Of a stretch of 64,000 nucleotides of DNA, positions 51,433-59,911 are shown in pieces. The stretch spans positions 1-64,000 of the forward strand of contig NZ_FQVM01000012.1 of assembly GCF_900129365.1 (NCBI RefSeq). The letters are read 5' to 3'. Position numbers and translations under genes: made by a program. The notes under the pieces are model-generated. The model was given only the letters and a program-made list of their open reading frames with translations, made no database searches and had not been told where the DNA came from. The stretch comes from Clostridium fallax (GTDB lineage Bacteria; Bacillota; Clostridia; Clostridiales; Clostridiaceae). Each line of letters starts with the position of its first letter. Positions within the stretch are counted from its first letter, which is position 1.

Positions 51433-54054
51433 ATGAGGTTATTAAATGAGAAAATCTTTGAAGGTAGAAACATTTATTCTCACAAAAAAGTTATAAGAAT
51501 AGATATAGATTTAGAAGGATACTCTGATATACCAACAAAGGATATTCCTAATTTTAATTATAATATTTTGAAAATAGTACCAGAGCTTAAAAAACATAGA
51601 TGTGGAATAGATGAAGAAGGTGGATTTGTAAAAAGATTAAATGAAGGTACCTATTTAGCACATGTATGTGAGCATATAATAATTGGATTACAAAATTCTT
51701 TAGATATAGATGTGGTTTATGGAAAAGCTAGGGAGATTCAAGGTGATATTTACTATATAATATTCCAATATGAATATGAAAGATTAGGTATTGCTTGTGC
51801 TAATTTAGCTATAGATATTATAAATAGTTTAATATCTAATATACCAATAAATATAGAAGATAGAATTAGTATATTAAAGAAAATAAAAAATGAAGAAATA
51901 CTAGGACCTAGTACTAGAGCTATTTGTGAAGCAGCTAAGAAAAGAAATCTTCCAGTTTTAAAATTAGGCGATAGTGGTATGTATCAAATTGGATATGGAA
52001 AGATGGGAAGAGTTTTTGGAGCTACTATAGGTTATGAAACAAAGTGCATAGGGGCAGATATAGCTTGTGATAAGGTGCTTACAAAATCATTACTTAAGTG
52101 TCAATGTATACCTGTTGCAGAAGGTGGAAAGGTGTATAGTAGCATTAATCTTTTAAATATAGCAGAAAAAATAGGATATCCGGTAGTATTAAAGCCTCAA
52201 TTTGGAAGTAAAGGCAAAGGGGTAATATTAAATATAAAAAATCAAAAAGAACTTTTAAAAGCCTATAATAAGGCTTTAAAAGAATATAAGGATATAATGA
52301 TAGAAAAATATTTTATTGGGGAAGACTATAGGGTTTTAGTAGTTAATTATGAAGTTGTAGCAGTTTCAAAAAGAATACCTCCATTTATAATAGGAGATGG
52401 TGAAAAAACTATTAAAGAACTTATTAAAGAGCTTAATTCAGATGATAAAAGAGGAGAAAATCATGAAAAGCCCTTAACTAAAGTAAAGATAGATGAGGAG
52501 CTACTAAAAATATTAGAACAGCAAGAGCTAAATATATTTAGTGTACCTTTGAAAGGTGAAAAAATTAAATTAAGATATAATGCTAATTTATCTACTGGAG
52601 GTATTGCAGAAGATTATACAGATGTAATAAGTGATGAAAATAAAGAAATATGTATTAGAGCTGCAAAAACTATAGGTCTAGATATATGTGGAATAGATAT
52701 ATCTACAAATGATATTTCAAAATCATTAAAAGAAAATGGAATAATTGTAGAGGTAAATGCGGCACCAGGAATTAGAATGCATCAGTATCCTAGTAAGGGT
52801 GAAAAAAGAGATGTAGCTTTATCTATTGTTGATATGATGTATGATAATAATCCATATAATATACCTGTAATATCTGTTACTGGTACAAATGGAAAAACTA
52901 CAACTACAAGGCTTATAAATTTTGTATTATCTAAAAAAGGATATAAAGTGGGAATGACAAGTACCTCAGGAATTTCTATAGATAATAAATATATAGATTA
53001 TGGTGATGATACTGGAGCAGATAGTGCAAAAACAATTCTTTTAAATAAAGATGTAGATATTGCAGTTTTAGAGACTGCAAGAGGTGGCATGATAAAAAAA
53101 GGATTAGCTTATGATTTGGCAGATGTTGGGATAATAACTAATATAACAGAAGATCACTTAGGAATAGATGAAATTGAAAATATAGAGGATTTAGCTTTCG
53201 TAAAATCTTTAGTATTAGAAGCGGTAAAGAAAGATGGGTATGCTGTTATAAATGGAGATGATCCTTATAGTTTAAGTATATTAGATAGAGTAAAATCAAA
53301 AAAAATTTTCTTTTCACAAAATAAAAACAATAAATTCTTAAGAGAAAATATAGAAAGTGGAAATCCAGGTGTATATATAGATGGAGAGGCAATATATGTT
53401 GAAAATAATAAAAAGATATACAAGATATGTAATATAAATGATGTGAAAATAAGTTTAAAAGGAGCGCTTACTTATAATTTATATAATGCTATGGCAGCTT
53501 GTGCAGCATTAGTAGCTTTAAATGTAGATTATTGTTTAATAGCTAAAGGACTTAAGGAGTTTACCTGTGATGAGAAAGATAATCCGGGAAGGTTTAATCA
53601 ATACTATATTAATGGAATAAATATAATATTGGATTATGGTCATAACTATGAAGGATATAGAGCGGTATTAGATGGAGTTAAAAAATTAAATCATAATAAT
53701 TTAATTGGGGTAATAGGAGTCCCAGGAGATAGAAAAGATAATTTTATAAAAAGCATAGGAACATTAAGTGGGGATTATTTTGATTATGTATATATAAAAG
53801 AAGATAGAGAAAAAAGAGGCCGAAAGTGTGGAGAAGTAGCTAGATTATTAGAATTAGGACTTTGTAAAAAAATAAGTAAGAGTAAATATAAGATAATATT
53901 AGATGAATTAGAAGCTTTAGATTATGCAATAAAAAAAGCTAGTGAAGGAGATACTATAATAGTATTCTTTGAAGATTTTAAACCTTTATCAAAATATCTA
54001 AAGAATTTAGAGGCTTTAAATTTAATAAAAGATAAAAATATTGAAAGTTTATAA
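51433..54054 (+). CDS. cphA: cyanophycin synthetase
   Basis: An 873-residue two-enzyme protein. After an N-terminal domain (~1-160) comes an ATP-grasp domain (~210-470; YPVVLKPQFGSKGKGV, EVNAAPGIRMHQYPS) that adds Asp. A Mur-ligase-like domain (~480-873) with the P-loop VTGTNGKTTTTR adds Arg to the Asp side chain. Length and order match bacterial CphA1. It starts at the base after the cphB stop, with AAGGAGG inside the end of cphB. A terminator follows. Confidence 0.95.
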   Translation: MRLLNEKIFEGRNIYSHKKVIRIDIDLEGYSDIPTKDIPNFNYNILKIVPELKKHRCGIDEEGGFVKRLNEGTYLAHVCEHIIIGLQNSLDIDVVYGKAREIQGDIYYIIFQYEYERLGIACANLAIDIINSLISNIPINIEDRISILKKIKNEEILGPSTRAICEAAKKRNLPVLKLGDSGMYQIGYGKMGRVFGATIGYETKCIGADIACDKVLTKSLLKCQCIPVAEGGKVYSSINLLNIAEKIGYPVVLKPQFGSKGKGVILNIKNQKELLKAYNKALKEYKDIMIEKYFIGEDYRVLVVNYEVVAVSKRIPPFIIGDGEKTIKELIKELNSDDKRGENHEKPLTKVKIDEELLKILEQQELNIFSVPLKGEKIKLRYNANLSTGGIAEDYTDVISDENKEICIRAAKTIGLDICGIDISTNDISKSLKENGIIVEVNAAPGIRMHQYPSKGEKRDVALSIVDMMYDNNPYNIPVISVTGTNGKTTTTRLINFVLSKKGYKVGMTSTSGISIDNKYIDYGDDTGADSAKTILLNKDVDIAVLETARGGMIKKGLAYDLADVGIITNITEDHLGIDEIENIEDLAFVKSLVLEAVKKDGYAVINGDDPYSLSILDRVKSKKIFFSQNKNNKFLRENIESGNPGVYIDGEAIYVENNKKIYKICNINDVKISLKGALTYNLYNAMAACAALVALNVDYCLIAKGLKEFTCDEKDNPGRFNQYYINGINIILDYGHNYEGYRAVLDGVKKLNHNNLIGVIGVPGDRKDNFIKSIGTLSGDYFDYVYIKEDREKRGRKCGEVARLLELGLCKKISKSKYKIILDELEALDYAIKKASEGDTIIVFFEDFKPLSKYLKNLEALNLIKDKNIESL

Positions 54055-54085
54055 GTGATTAATGTAACCTTTATTCTCATAAAAT

Positions 54086-54135
54086 AAAAACTCTTTTTAT
54101 AAAAGTTATATATTATAAAAAAGAGTTTTTATTTT
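54086..54135 (+). terminator. intrinsic terminator after cphBA
   Basis: A stem of about 17 bp (54086-54102 with 54114-54130, minor mismatch) followed by T-rich sequence. Confidence 0.8.
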
Positions 54136-54238
54136 ATATTTTTGTATTTATAATTAAGTAAAAGTATTGTTTTGAAATTAGCAAAAATACATAATATAAT
54201 TATATAGCAAAGAAGATGCTAAAGAGAGGTAGAATAAA

Positions 54239-55087
54239 ATGAGGATAAAGGCTTATGGAAAAATTAATATAGCTTTAGACGTAATTGGAAAAAGAAAAGA
54301 AGATGGCTATCATCTTTTAAAAATGATAATGCAAACAATAGATCTTTATGATTCTTTAGACATAAAGCCTATAAGAGAAGATAAAATAATAATAAAATGC
54401 AATAAACCGTATGTCCCAACAGATGAAAGAAATTTAGCATATAAAGCAGCCAAGCTTTTTAAAGAAACATATAATATAAATAAAGGTGTTTTTATAAATA
54501 TAGAAAAAAATATACCTATGTCAGCAGGACTAGCAGGTGGCAGTACAGATGCAGCAGCAGTTTTAAAAGGGATGAATAAAATATTTGATATGAATATAGA
54601 TGAACATAAACTTATGGAATTAGGAGTAAAGATAGGCGCGGATGTACCTTATTGTATTAAAGGTGGGACAGCTTTATGTGAAGGTATAGGAGAAGTTATA
54701 ACTCCATTGAAATCTTTTAAAGACAATATAGTGGTCTTAGTAAAACCTCCTTTTGGGGTCTCTACTAAAGAAGTTTATGGTGATTTGGATTTAAATAAGG
54801 TATTCAAGCATGTAGAAGTTGAAAAAATAATAGACTATATAGATAAAGATGATTTAAAAGGTGTCTGTGAAAATATGAAAAATATTTTGGAGAATGTAAC
54901 ATTAAGAAATTATCCTACTATAAGAGGAATCAAAAAAAATATGTGGATTAACGGATCAGTAGGGGTTATGATGAGTGGTAGTGGGCCTACTGTCTTTGCT
55001 TTCTTTGAAGATATGGTAAAGGCTCAAAGATGTTATGATAATATGAAAAAAAAATATAAAGATGTTTTTATAACTAGAACTATTTAA
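54239..55087 (+). CDS. ispE: 4-diphosphocytidyl-2-C-methyl-D-erythritol kinase
   Basis: A 282-residue GHMP kinase. The N-terminus is KAYGKINIALDVIGKRKEDGYH, the ATP-binding loop is MSAGLAGGSTDAAA and the C-terminal motif MMSGSGPTVFAFF. It phosphorylates the third intermediate of the MEP isoprenoid pathway in the cytoplasm. The ribosome site is AGAGAGG. The ispE-spoIIR adjacency is common in clostridia. Confidence 0.95.
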   Translation: MRIKAYGKINIALDVIGKRKEDGYHLLKMIMQTIDLYDSLDIKPIREDKIIIKCNKPYVPTDERNLAYKAAKLFKETYNINKGVFINIEKNIPMSAGLAGGSTDAAAVLKGMNKIFDMNIDEHKLMELGVKIGADVPYCIKGGTALCEGIGEVITPLKSFKDNIVVLVKPPFGVSTKEVYGDLDLNKVFKHVEVEKIIDYIDKDDLKGVCENMKNILENVTLRNYPTIRGIKKNMWINGSVGVMMSGSGPTVFAFFEDMVKAQRCYDNMKKKYKDVFITRTI

Positions 55088-55156
55088 AAATTTTAATATA
55101 TATGAATATACTAAGACCTTCTTGTTAATAATTAAAATATCAAGGGGGTTTTAGTT

Positions 55157-55867
55157 TTGAAAAAAAAGTATATTTTATTTATAGGTTTAATAATATTATT
55201 ATTGTTTATAATAATTAATCCATTGAAGAATTTTAAAAATAATTTTATAGAAGAAGAGTCAATAATTACTTCAGAAGAATTAAAAGAAAAGTTAATAAGA
55301 TTTCATGTAATAGCTAATAGTGATAGTGATAAAGACCAAGATTTAAAGCTTAAAGTTAGAGATGAAATCATAAAATATATATCACCTAAATTAAAAAATT
55401 CTAAATCTTTAGCTGAATCCAGAAACTTATTATTAAGTGAAGATGAAAAAATAAAGGATATTGCAAAAAAATGTATAAAAGATAATGGTTATGACTATAA
55501 AGTAGAAAGTAGTTTAGGTATGGCAAATTTCCCGGTAAAAAATTATGGTAACATAACTTTACCACAAGGAGAATATGAAGCTTATAGAGTGATAATAGGA
55601 AGTGGACAAGGGCAAAATTGGTGGTGTGTTATGTTTCCACCGTTATGTTTTGTAGATGTAACTAATGGACAAGTAGCTATAGATGAAACAGAAAAAACTA
55701 TGAAGAAAGTTTTATCTGAAAATGAATATTCTAAAATAAATAATTTAAAAGAAAAAGACGATGGTAAGTTAAAGAAGATTGATAATAAAGAAAATAAGAA
55801 AGGAAAAATTAAAATTAAATTTAAAATAGGAGAAGTACTATCAGGACTTATTGAAAATAATAAATAA
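55157..55867 (+). CDS. spoIIR: stage II sporulation protein R
   Basis: A 236-residue protein with an N-terminal signal/membrane segment (~1-22) and the SpoIIR domain: LIRFHVIANSDSDKDQDLKLKVRDEI, then YGNITLPQGEYEAYRVIIGSGQGQNWWCVMFPPLCFVD. SpoIIR is made in the forespore, secreted to the intermembrane space and triggers processing of pro-sigma-E by SpoIIGA. A Lys-rich C-terminal tail (~190-230) is present. The start is TTG 55157 after AAGGGGG. I could not identify a clear sigma-F promoter. Confidence 0.93.
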   Translation: MKKKYILFIGLIILLLFIIINPLKNFKNNFIEEESIITSEELKEKLIRFHVIANSDSDKDQDLKLKVRDEIIKYISPKLKNSKSLAESRNLLLSEDEKIKDIAKKCIKDNGYDYKVESSLGMANFPVKNYGNITLPQGEYEAYRVIIGSGQGQNWWCVMFPPLCFVDVTNGQVAIDETEKTMKKVLSENEYSKINNLKEKDDGKLKKIDNKENKKGKIKIKFKIGEVLSGLIENNK

Positions 55868-55934
55868 TCCTTTATAGGTAAAAATACTTTCTTGTATTGA
55901 TAGGTTCAAAAAGTTATAATATTAATTAGTCCAT

Positions 55935-55968
55935 AAGGATAATGTCTAAATAGACAATATCCTTTTTG
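55935..55968 (+). terminator. intrinsic terminator after spoIIR
   Basis: A 14-bp stem with one mismatch (55935-55948 with 55951-55964) and a T run. Confidence 0.8.
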
Positions 55969-56020
55969 TTATTGTATGCAAAAATAATTATTTTAATAAC
56001 TAATTTTAGGAGGAAATAGT

Positions 56021-57010
56021 ATGACTAGAGCATTAGCCATGGTATCAGGTGGATTAGATAGTATATTAGCAGCAAAGCTTGTTAAAGATCAAGGAATAGA
56101 AGTAATAGCAATATGTTTTAAATCATATTTTTTTAATGAAGAAAATGCAAAAAGAATGTGCGCTCAAATAGATGTACCTTTAGAGGTAGTAGATTTTTCA
56201 GAAGAACATTTTGGTATGGTAAGAAATCCAAAGCACGGATATGGAAAGAATATGAATCCTTGTATAGATTGTCATGCTATGATGATGAAATATACAGGAG
56301 AATTATTAAAGAAGTTTAATGCTGATTTTATAATAACTGGAGAAATTTTAAATCAAAGACCAATGTCTCAAAACAAAAGAGCCTTAGAAGAAGTTAAGAA
56401 AGAATCAGGATTTAGTGATAAGATATTAAGACCTCTTTGTGCAAAGGTATTAGAACCAACACAAATGGAGTTAGATGGAATAGTGGATAGAGAAAGGTTA
56501 CTAGGAATATCTGGTAGATCAAGAACTGAACAAATGGATTTAGCTAAAAAATGGGGAATAAAGGATTATCCATCACCAGCAGGTGGATGTAAACTTACAG
56601 AACCTAATTATGCTGCAAGGCTAAAGGATTTAGTGAATAAAGTAGAAGAAATAGAAGAAGATGATTTAGAAATATTAAAATATGGTAGACATATAAGAGA
56701 GAATGATAATTGTAAAATAATAGTTGCAAGAACGGAAGTGGAAGCTTCTGAAATAAAAAAATTATTAAAAGAAGATGATTTAGTATTTTTCCCTAATAAA
56801 TATATGGGTGCAATGGTTATATTAAGGGGAGAGCCTAAAGAATCAGATATAGAACTTGCTGCAAAAATTTCAGCAAGATATAGTAAAGGTAAAGATGAAG
56901 AACAGGTAGAGATAAAATATGGTAGAAAAGAAAGTGGATTTGATAAAACCATAATTGTACAACCTGCTAAGGACGAAGAATTAGTTAAGTTAATGATAAA
57001 GGTTGATTAA
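56021..57010 (+). CDS. PP-loop ATPase, MnmA/ThiI-like predicted tRNA thiolation enzyme
   Basis: A 329-residue protein. The N-terminal PP-loop (MVSGGLDSILAAKLV) adenylates tRNA in relatives. The CIDCHAMMM segment offers a CxxC, and PSPAGGCKLTEPNYAARL is typical of this clostridial group. The C-terminal ~150 residues are a separate alpha/beta domain and not the MnmA beta-barrel. It is often annotated as a thiouridylase, but the tRNA position is not proven. The ribosome site is AGGAGG. It is followed 16 bases later by a DUF1934 gene. Confidence 0.78.
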   Translation: MTRALAMVSGGLDSILAAKLVKDQGIEVIAICFKSYFFNEENAKRMCAQIDVPLEVVDFSEEHFGMVRNPKHGYGKNMNPCIDCHAMMMKYTGELLKKFNADFIITGEILNQRPMSQNKRALEEVKKESGFSDKILRPLCAKVLEPTQMELDGIVDRERLLGISGRSRTEQMDLAKKWGIKDYPSPAGGCKLTEPNYAARLKDLVNKVEEIEEDDLEILKYGRHIRENDNCKIIVARTEVEASEIKKLLKEDDLVFFPNKYMGAMVILRGEPKESDIELAAKISARYSKGKDEEQVEIKYGRKESGFDKTIIVQPAKDEELVKLMIKVD

Positions 57011-57025
57011 TGGGAGAGAAGTTTT

Positions 57026-57454
57026 ATGAAAAAGAAAGCATTAATATCTATAAGTAGTTGTCAAAATGATGATTCACAAGATTCAATAGAAGTTGTTACT
57101 CCAGGAGAGTTTCATATAACAGAGGAAGGCTTTGAAGCTTGCTATGATGAAACAGAAATATCTGGCATGGAAGGAACTAAAACAAAATTATTAATATGTA
57201 AAGATTTTGTAAAGCTTCAAAGAGAAGGTACTACTTCTACAGAAATGAGTTTTGAAAGAGATAGTAGTTCTGTAAGTCTTTATAACACACCTTATGGAAT
57301 GTTAGAACTTAAAATTAATACAAAAGATCTTCAAGTGAATGTTGATAAAGAAGGTGGAGATGTAGCTATAAGATATAATTTAAGCGTAGCAGGACAAGAA
57401 CCTCAATATACTGAACTTAAGATTAATATAAAAGCTCAAAATATAGATAATTAG
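57026..57454 (+). CDS. DUF1934 family beta-barrel protein (YwiB-like)
   Basis: A 142-residue cytoplasmic protein made mainly of beta strands. The core KTKLLICKDFVKLQREGTTSTEMSFERD and the SLYNTPYGMLELKINTKDL strand pair are typical of DUF1934, a calycin-like barrel. Bacillus ywiB is a homolog of unknown function. It lies 16 bases after the PP-loop ATPase gene, with GGGAGAG as ribosome site, so it is the second gene of that operon. Confidence 0.8.
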   Translation: MKKKALISISSCQNDDSQDSIEVVTPGEFHITEEGFEACYDETEISGMEGTKTKLLICKDFVKLQREGTTSTEMSFERDSSSVSLYNTPYGMLELKINTKDLQVNVDKEGGDVAIRYNLSVAGQEPQYTELKINIKAQNIDN

Positions 57455-57483
57455 AAATAAAATATAAATTAATATTTTTTTTA

Positions 57484-57520
57484 TATCTACTAAACTCTAA
57501 GTTTGGTAGATATTTTTTTA
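57484..57520 (+). terminator. intrinsic terminator after the DUF1934 gene
   Basis: An interrupted stem (about 57485-57496 with 57500-57512) followed by T7. Confidence 0.75.
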
Positions 57521-57587
57521 TAAATGGGATAAAAAGTAAAGTATTGGACAATACTTTAGATAATAATTATTATCAAGGAGTGTTAAA

Positions 57588-57872
57588 TTGGTAAAGTATA
57601 TAAGGATATTAAATATATTATGTAATTATTATGGGATAAAAAGTGAAAAAATAGATACTATTTTAGTAAATCGTGAAAATAAATTTTTGATACTCTTAAT
57701 ATTTAAGAATTACAATTGTGCTAATAAAGAAATACTTACAAAAATAATGAATGAATATAGTTGGAGAAGTATAAGTTATAATATGAAAAAGGCAGAAGAA
57801 AAATTTTTTATAAATAGAGACTTTAGAGAAAAATATTTTGAAATTGAAAACGTAGTCGAAAAAATTTTATAA
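57588..57872 (+). CDS. small helical protein upstream of pyrG, DnaA-domain-IV-like
   Basis: A 94-residue basic protein starting at TTG 57588 after AAGGAG. By eye it follows the layout of DnaA domain IV: an ILNILCNYYGIKSEKI opening like the DnaA segment with YYxIK, an Arg-led long helix (NRENKFLILLIFKNY), then a helix-turn-helix-like stretch ending WRSISYNMKKAEEKFF, where DnaA has GGRDHTTV followed by a KIE helix. The DnaA signature itself is not conserved. It could bind DNA or be a degenerate relative. It occupies the place of rpoE (delta) upstream of pyrG in Bacillus. Confidence 0.6.
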   Translation: MVKYIRILNILCNYYGIKSEKIDTILVNRENKFLILLIFKNYNCANKEILTKIMNEYSWRSISYNMKKAEEKFFINRDFREKYFEIENVVEKIL

Positions 57873-58047
57873 AAAATCTTAAAAAAGTACTAGAAATAGA
57901 AAAAAAGATGTGTTAAAATGATTTCTATGTTATTAAGGCAATAAAAAACCCATTTTATATTGAAGGGTAATTATTATTATAATGTTAAATAATTAGAATG
58001 TCAATATAAATTTAAATAAAATGTTAATAGTGGAGGGGAAGTAGATT

Positions 58048-59652
58048 ATGAAAAATACTAAATATGTATTTGTAACTGGTGGCGTTGTTTCTTCATTAGG
58101 TAAAGGAATTACAGCTGCTTCACTAGGTAGGCTATTAAAAAACAGAGGATTAAAGGTAAGTATTCAAAAATTTGATCCTTATTTAAATGTAGATCCAGGT
58201 ACAATGAGTCCGTATCAGCATGGTGAAGTTTTTGTAACAGATGATGGGGCGGAGACAGACCTAGATTTAGGACACTATGAAAGATTTATAGATGAAAATT
58301 TAACTCAAAATTCAAATGTTACAGCAGGAAGAGTATACTGGTCAGTTATTTCTAAAGAAAGAAGAGGAGAATATTTAGGCGGAACTGTACAAGTTATACC
58401 TCATATAACTAATGCTATAAAAGAAAGAGTGTATAAAGTTGGAAAAGAAAAAGATATAGATGTTGTTATAACAGAAATTGGTGGAACAATAGGTGATATA
58501 GAATCATTACCATTTTTAGAGGCTATAAGACAAATACAGTATGAAGTTGGTAGAGAAAATGTATGTTTTATCCATGTAACTTTAGTTCCTTATTTAGGAA
58601 AAGCAGGAGAACTTAAAACAAAACCTACTCAACATTCAGTAAAAGAGCTTAGAAGTATAGGAATACAACCGGATATAATTGTATGTAGATCAGAAAAGGA
58701 ATTATCTAAGGAACTAAGAGATAAAATAGGATTATTCTGTAATGTAGAAAGTAGAGCGGTTATACAAAATTTGGATGCAGAACATTTATATGCAGTTCCT
58801 TTAATGTTACATAAAGAAGGGTTAGATAGATTAGTTTGTGAAAGATTAGGTCTTGGTTGTAGGGATATAGATAATACAGAGTGGATTGATATGGTTCATA
58901 GAATTACTCATCTAACAAAGAAAACTACAATTGCTTTAGTAGGTAAATATGTAGAACTTCATGATGCTTATATATCAGTGGTAGAAGCTTTAAATCACGG
59001 TGGATTATATAATGATTCTAATGTTGAAATAAAGTGGATAAATGCTGTAGATTTAACAAAAGATAATTCTAGTGAATTATTAAAAGATGTGGATGGGATA
59101 CTAGTTCCAGGTGGATTTGGAGATAGAGGAATAGAAGGTAAAATAGAAGCAATAAGATTTGCAAGGGAAAATAAAATACCTTTCCTTGGAATTTGCTTAG
59201 GTATGCAATGTGCTGTTATAGAGTTTGCAAGAAATGTATTAGGATATAAAGGGGCTAACTCATCGGAAATAGATTCAAAAACTAAGTATCCGGTTATAGA
59301 TTTAATGCTTGAGCAGCAAGATGTTGAAGATTTAGGTGGAACAATGAGATTAGGATTATATCCTTGCAAAGTAGAAGAAAATACCTTTACAAAAGATGCT
59401 TATAAAGAAAATCTAATTTATGAAAGACATAGACATAGATATGAATTTAATAATGAATATAGAAGCAACTTAGTAGAGGCAGGAATGAAAATTTCGGGAA
59501 CATCACCAGATGGAAGATTAGTAGAATGTGTTGAAGTTTCAGATCACCCTTGGTTTGTAGCTGTTCAATTCCATCCTGAATTAAAGTCAAGACCAAATAG
59601 ACCACATCCATTATTTAGAGAATTTATAAAGGCTTCCTTAGAAAATAAATAA
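58048..59652 (+). CDS. pyrG: CTP synthase
   Basis: A 534-residue enzyme. The N-terminal amidoligase domain (~1-270) starts KYVFVTGGVVSSLGKGI and holds DPYLNVDPGTMSP. The C-terminal class I glutaminase (~290-534) has the nucleophile elbow GICLGMQCA and the His-Glu pair in QFHPELKSRP. It converts UTP to CTP with glutamine. It starts at an ATG after GGAGGGG. The GGGC start-site leader of the Bacillus CTP-sensing attenuator is not evident here. Confidence 0.97.
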   Translation: MKNTKYVFVTGGVVSSLGKGITAASLGRLLKNRGLKVSIQKFDPYLNVDPGTMSPYQHGEVFVTDDGAETDLDLGHYERFIDENLTQNSNVTAGRVYWSVISKERRGEYLGGTVQVIPHITNAIKERVYKVGKEKDIDVVITEIGGTIGDIESLPFLEAIRQIQYEVGRENVCFIHVTLVPYLGKAGELKTKPTQHSVKELRSIGIQPDIIVCRSEKELSKELRDKIGLFCNVESRAVIQNLDAEHLYAVPLMLHKEGLDRLVCERLGLGCRDIDNTEWIDMVHRITHLTKKTTIALVGKYVELHDAYISVVEALNHGGLYNDSNVEIKWINAVDLTKDNSSELLKDVDGILVPGGFGDRGIEGKIEAIRFARENKIPFLGICLGMQCAVIEFARNVLGYKGANSSEIDSKTKYPVIDLMLEQQDVEDLGGTMRLGLYPCKVEENTFTKDAYKENLIYERHRHRYEFNNEYRSNLVEAGMKISGTSPDGRLVECVEVSDHPWFVAVQFHPELKSRPNRPHPLFREFIKASLENK

Positions 59653-59680
59653 TATAGTTGTATAAAATATAGTAAGTTTG

Positions 59681-59720
59681 GGAACAATTTTAGATATTAT
59701 TCTAAGGTTGTTCTTTTTTT
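59681..59720 (+). terminator. intrinsic terminator after pyrG
   Basis: A stem GAACAA...TTGTTC (59682-59687 with 59708-59713) extended by an inner TAGA/TCTA pair and followed by T7. Confidence 0.82.
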
Positions 59721-59767
59721 AAACTTAAAAAACAATCTGTTAATTTTGTTATAAAAGAATAAAACAC

Positions 59768-59796
59768 TTGAAAAAGAAGTATATATGAAGGATAAT
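59768..59796 (+). promoter_or_regulatory. rho promoter
   Basis: TTGAAA (59768-59773), 17 bases, GATAAT (59791-59796). It gives a 5' leader of about 110 bases ahead of the rho start, with a pyrimidine-rich stretch near 59845-59885 that could bind Rho itself. Confidence 0.6.
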
Positions 59797-59911
59797 ATAT
59801 ATGCTAGCTTTAAAAGTAACATTCCATATTATTATCTTAGGTTTATATCCTATCATTATTTCTTAGACACTTCCTTTTAATTTTCAGCAATATATGTTTG
59901 GAGGTGCGGTA

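Noticed and set aside
57873..58047. CTP-sensing attenuator before pyrG as in Bacillus
   Set aside because: I found no GGGC start with a following terminator hairpin; an ACCC/GGGT repeat at about 57950-57968 is too weak to claim.
59894..59911. ATG start for rho six codons upstream
   Set aside because: The ribosome site GGAGGTG lies inside this extension and directs initiation at TTG 59912.
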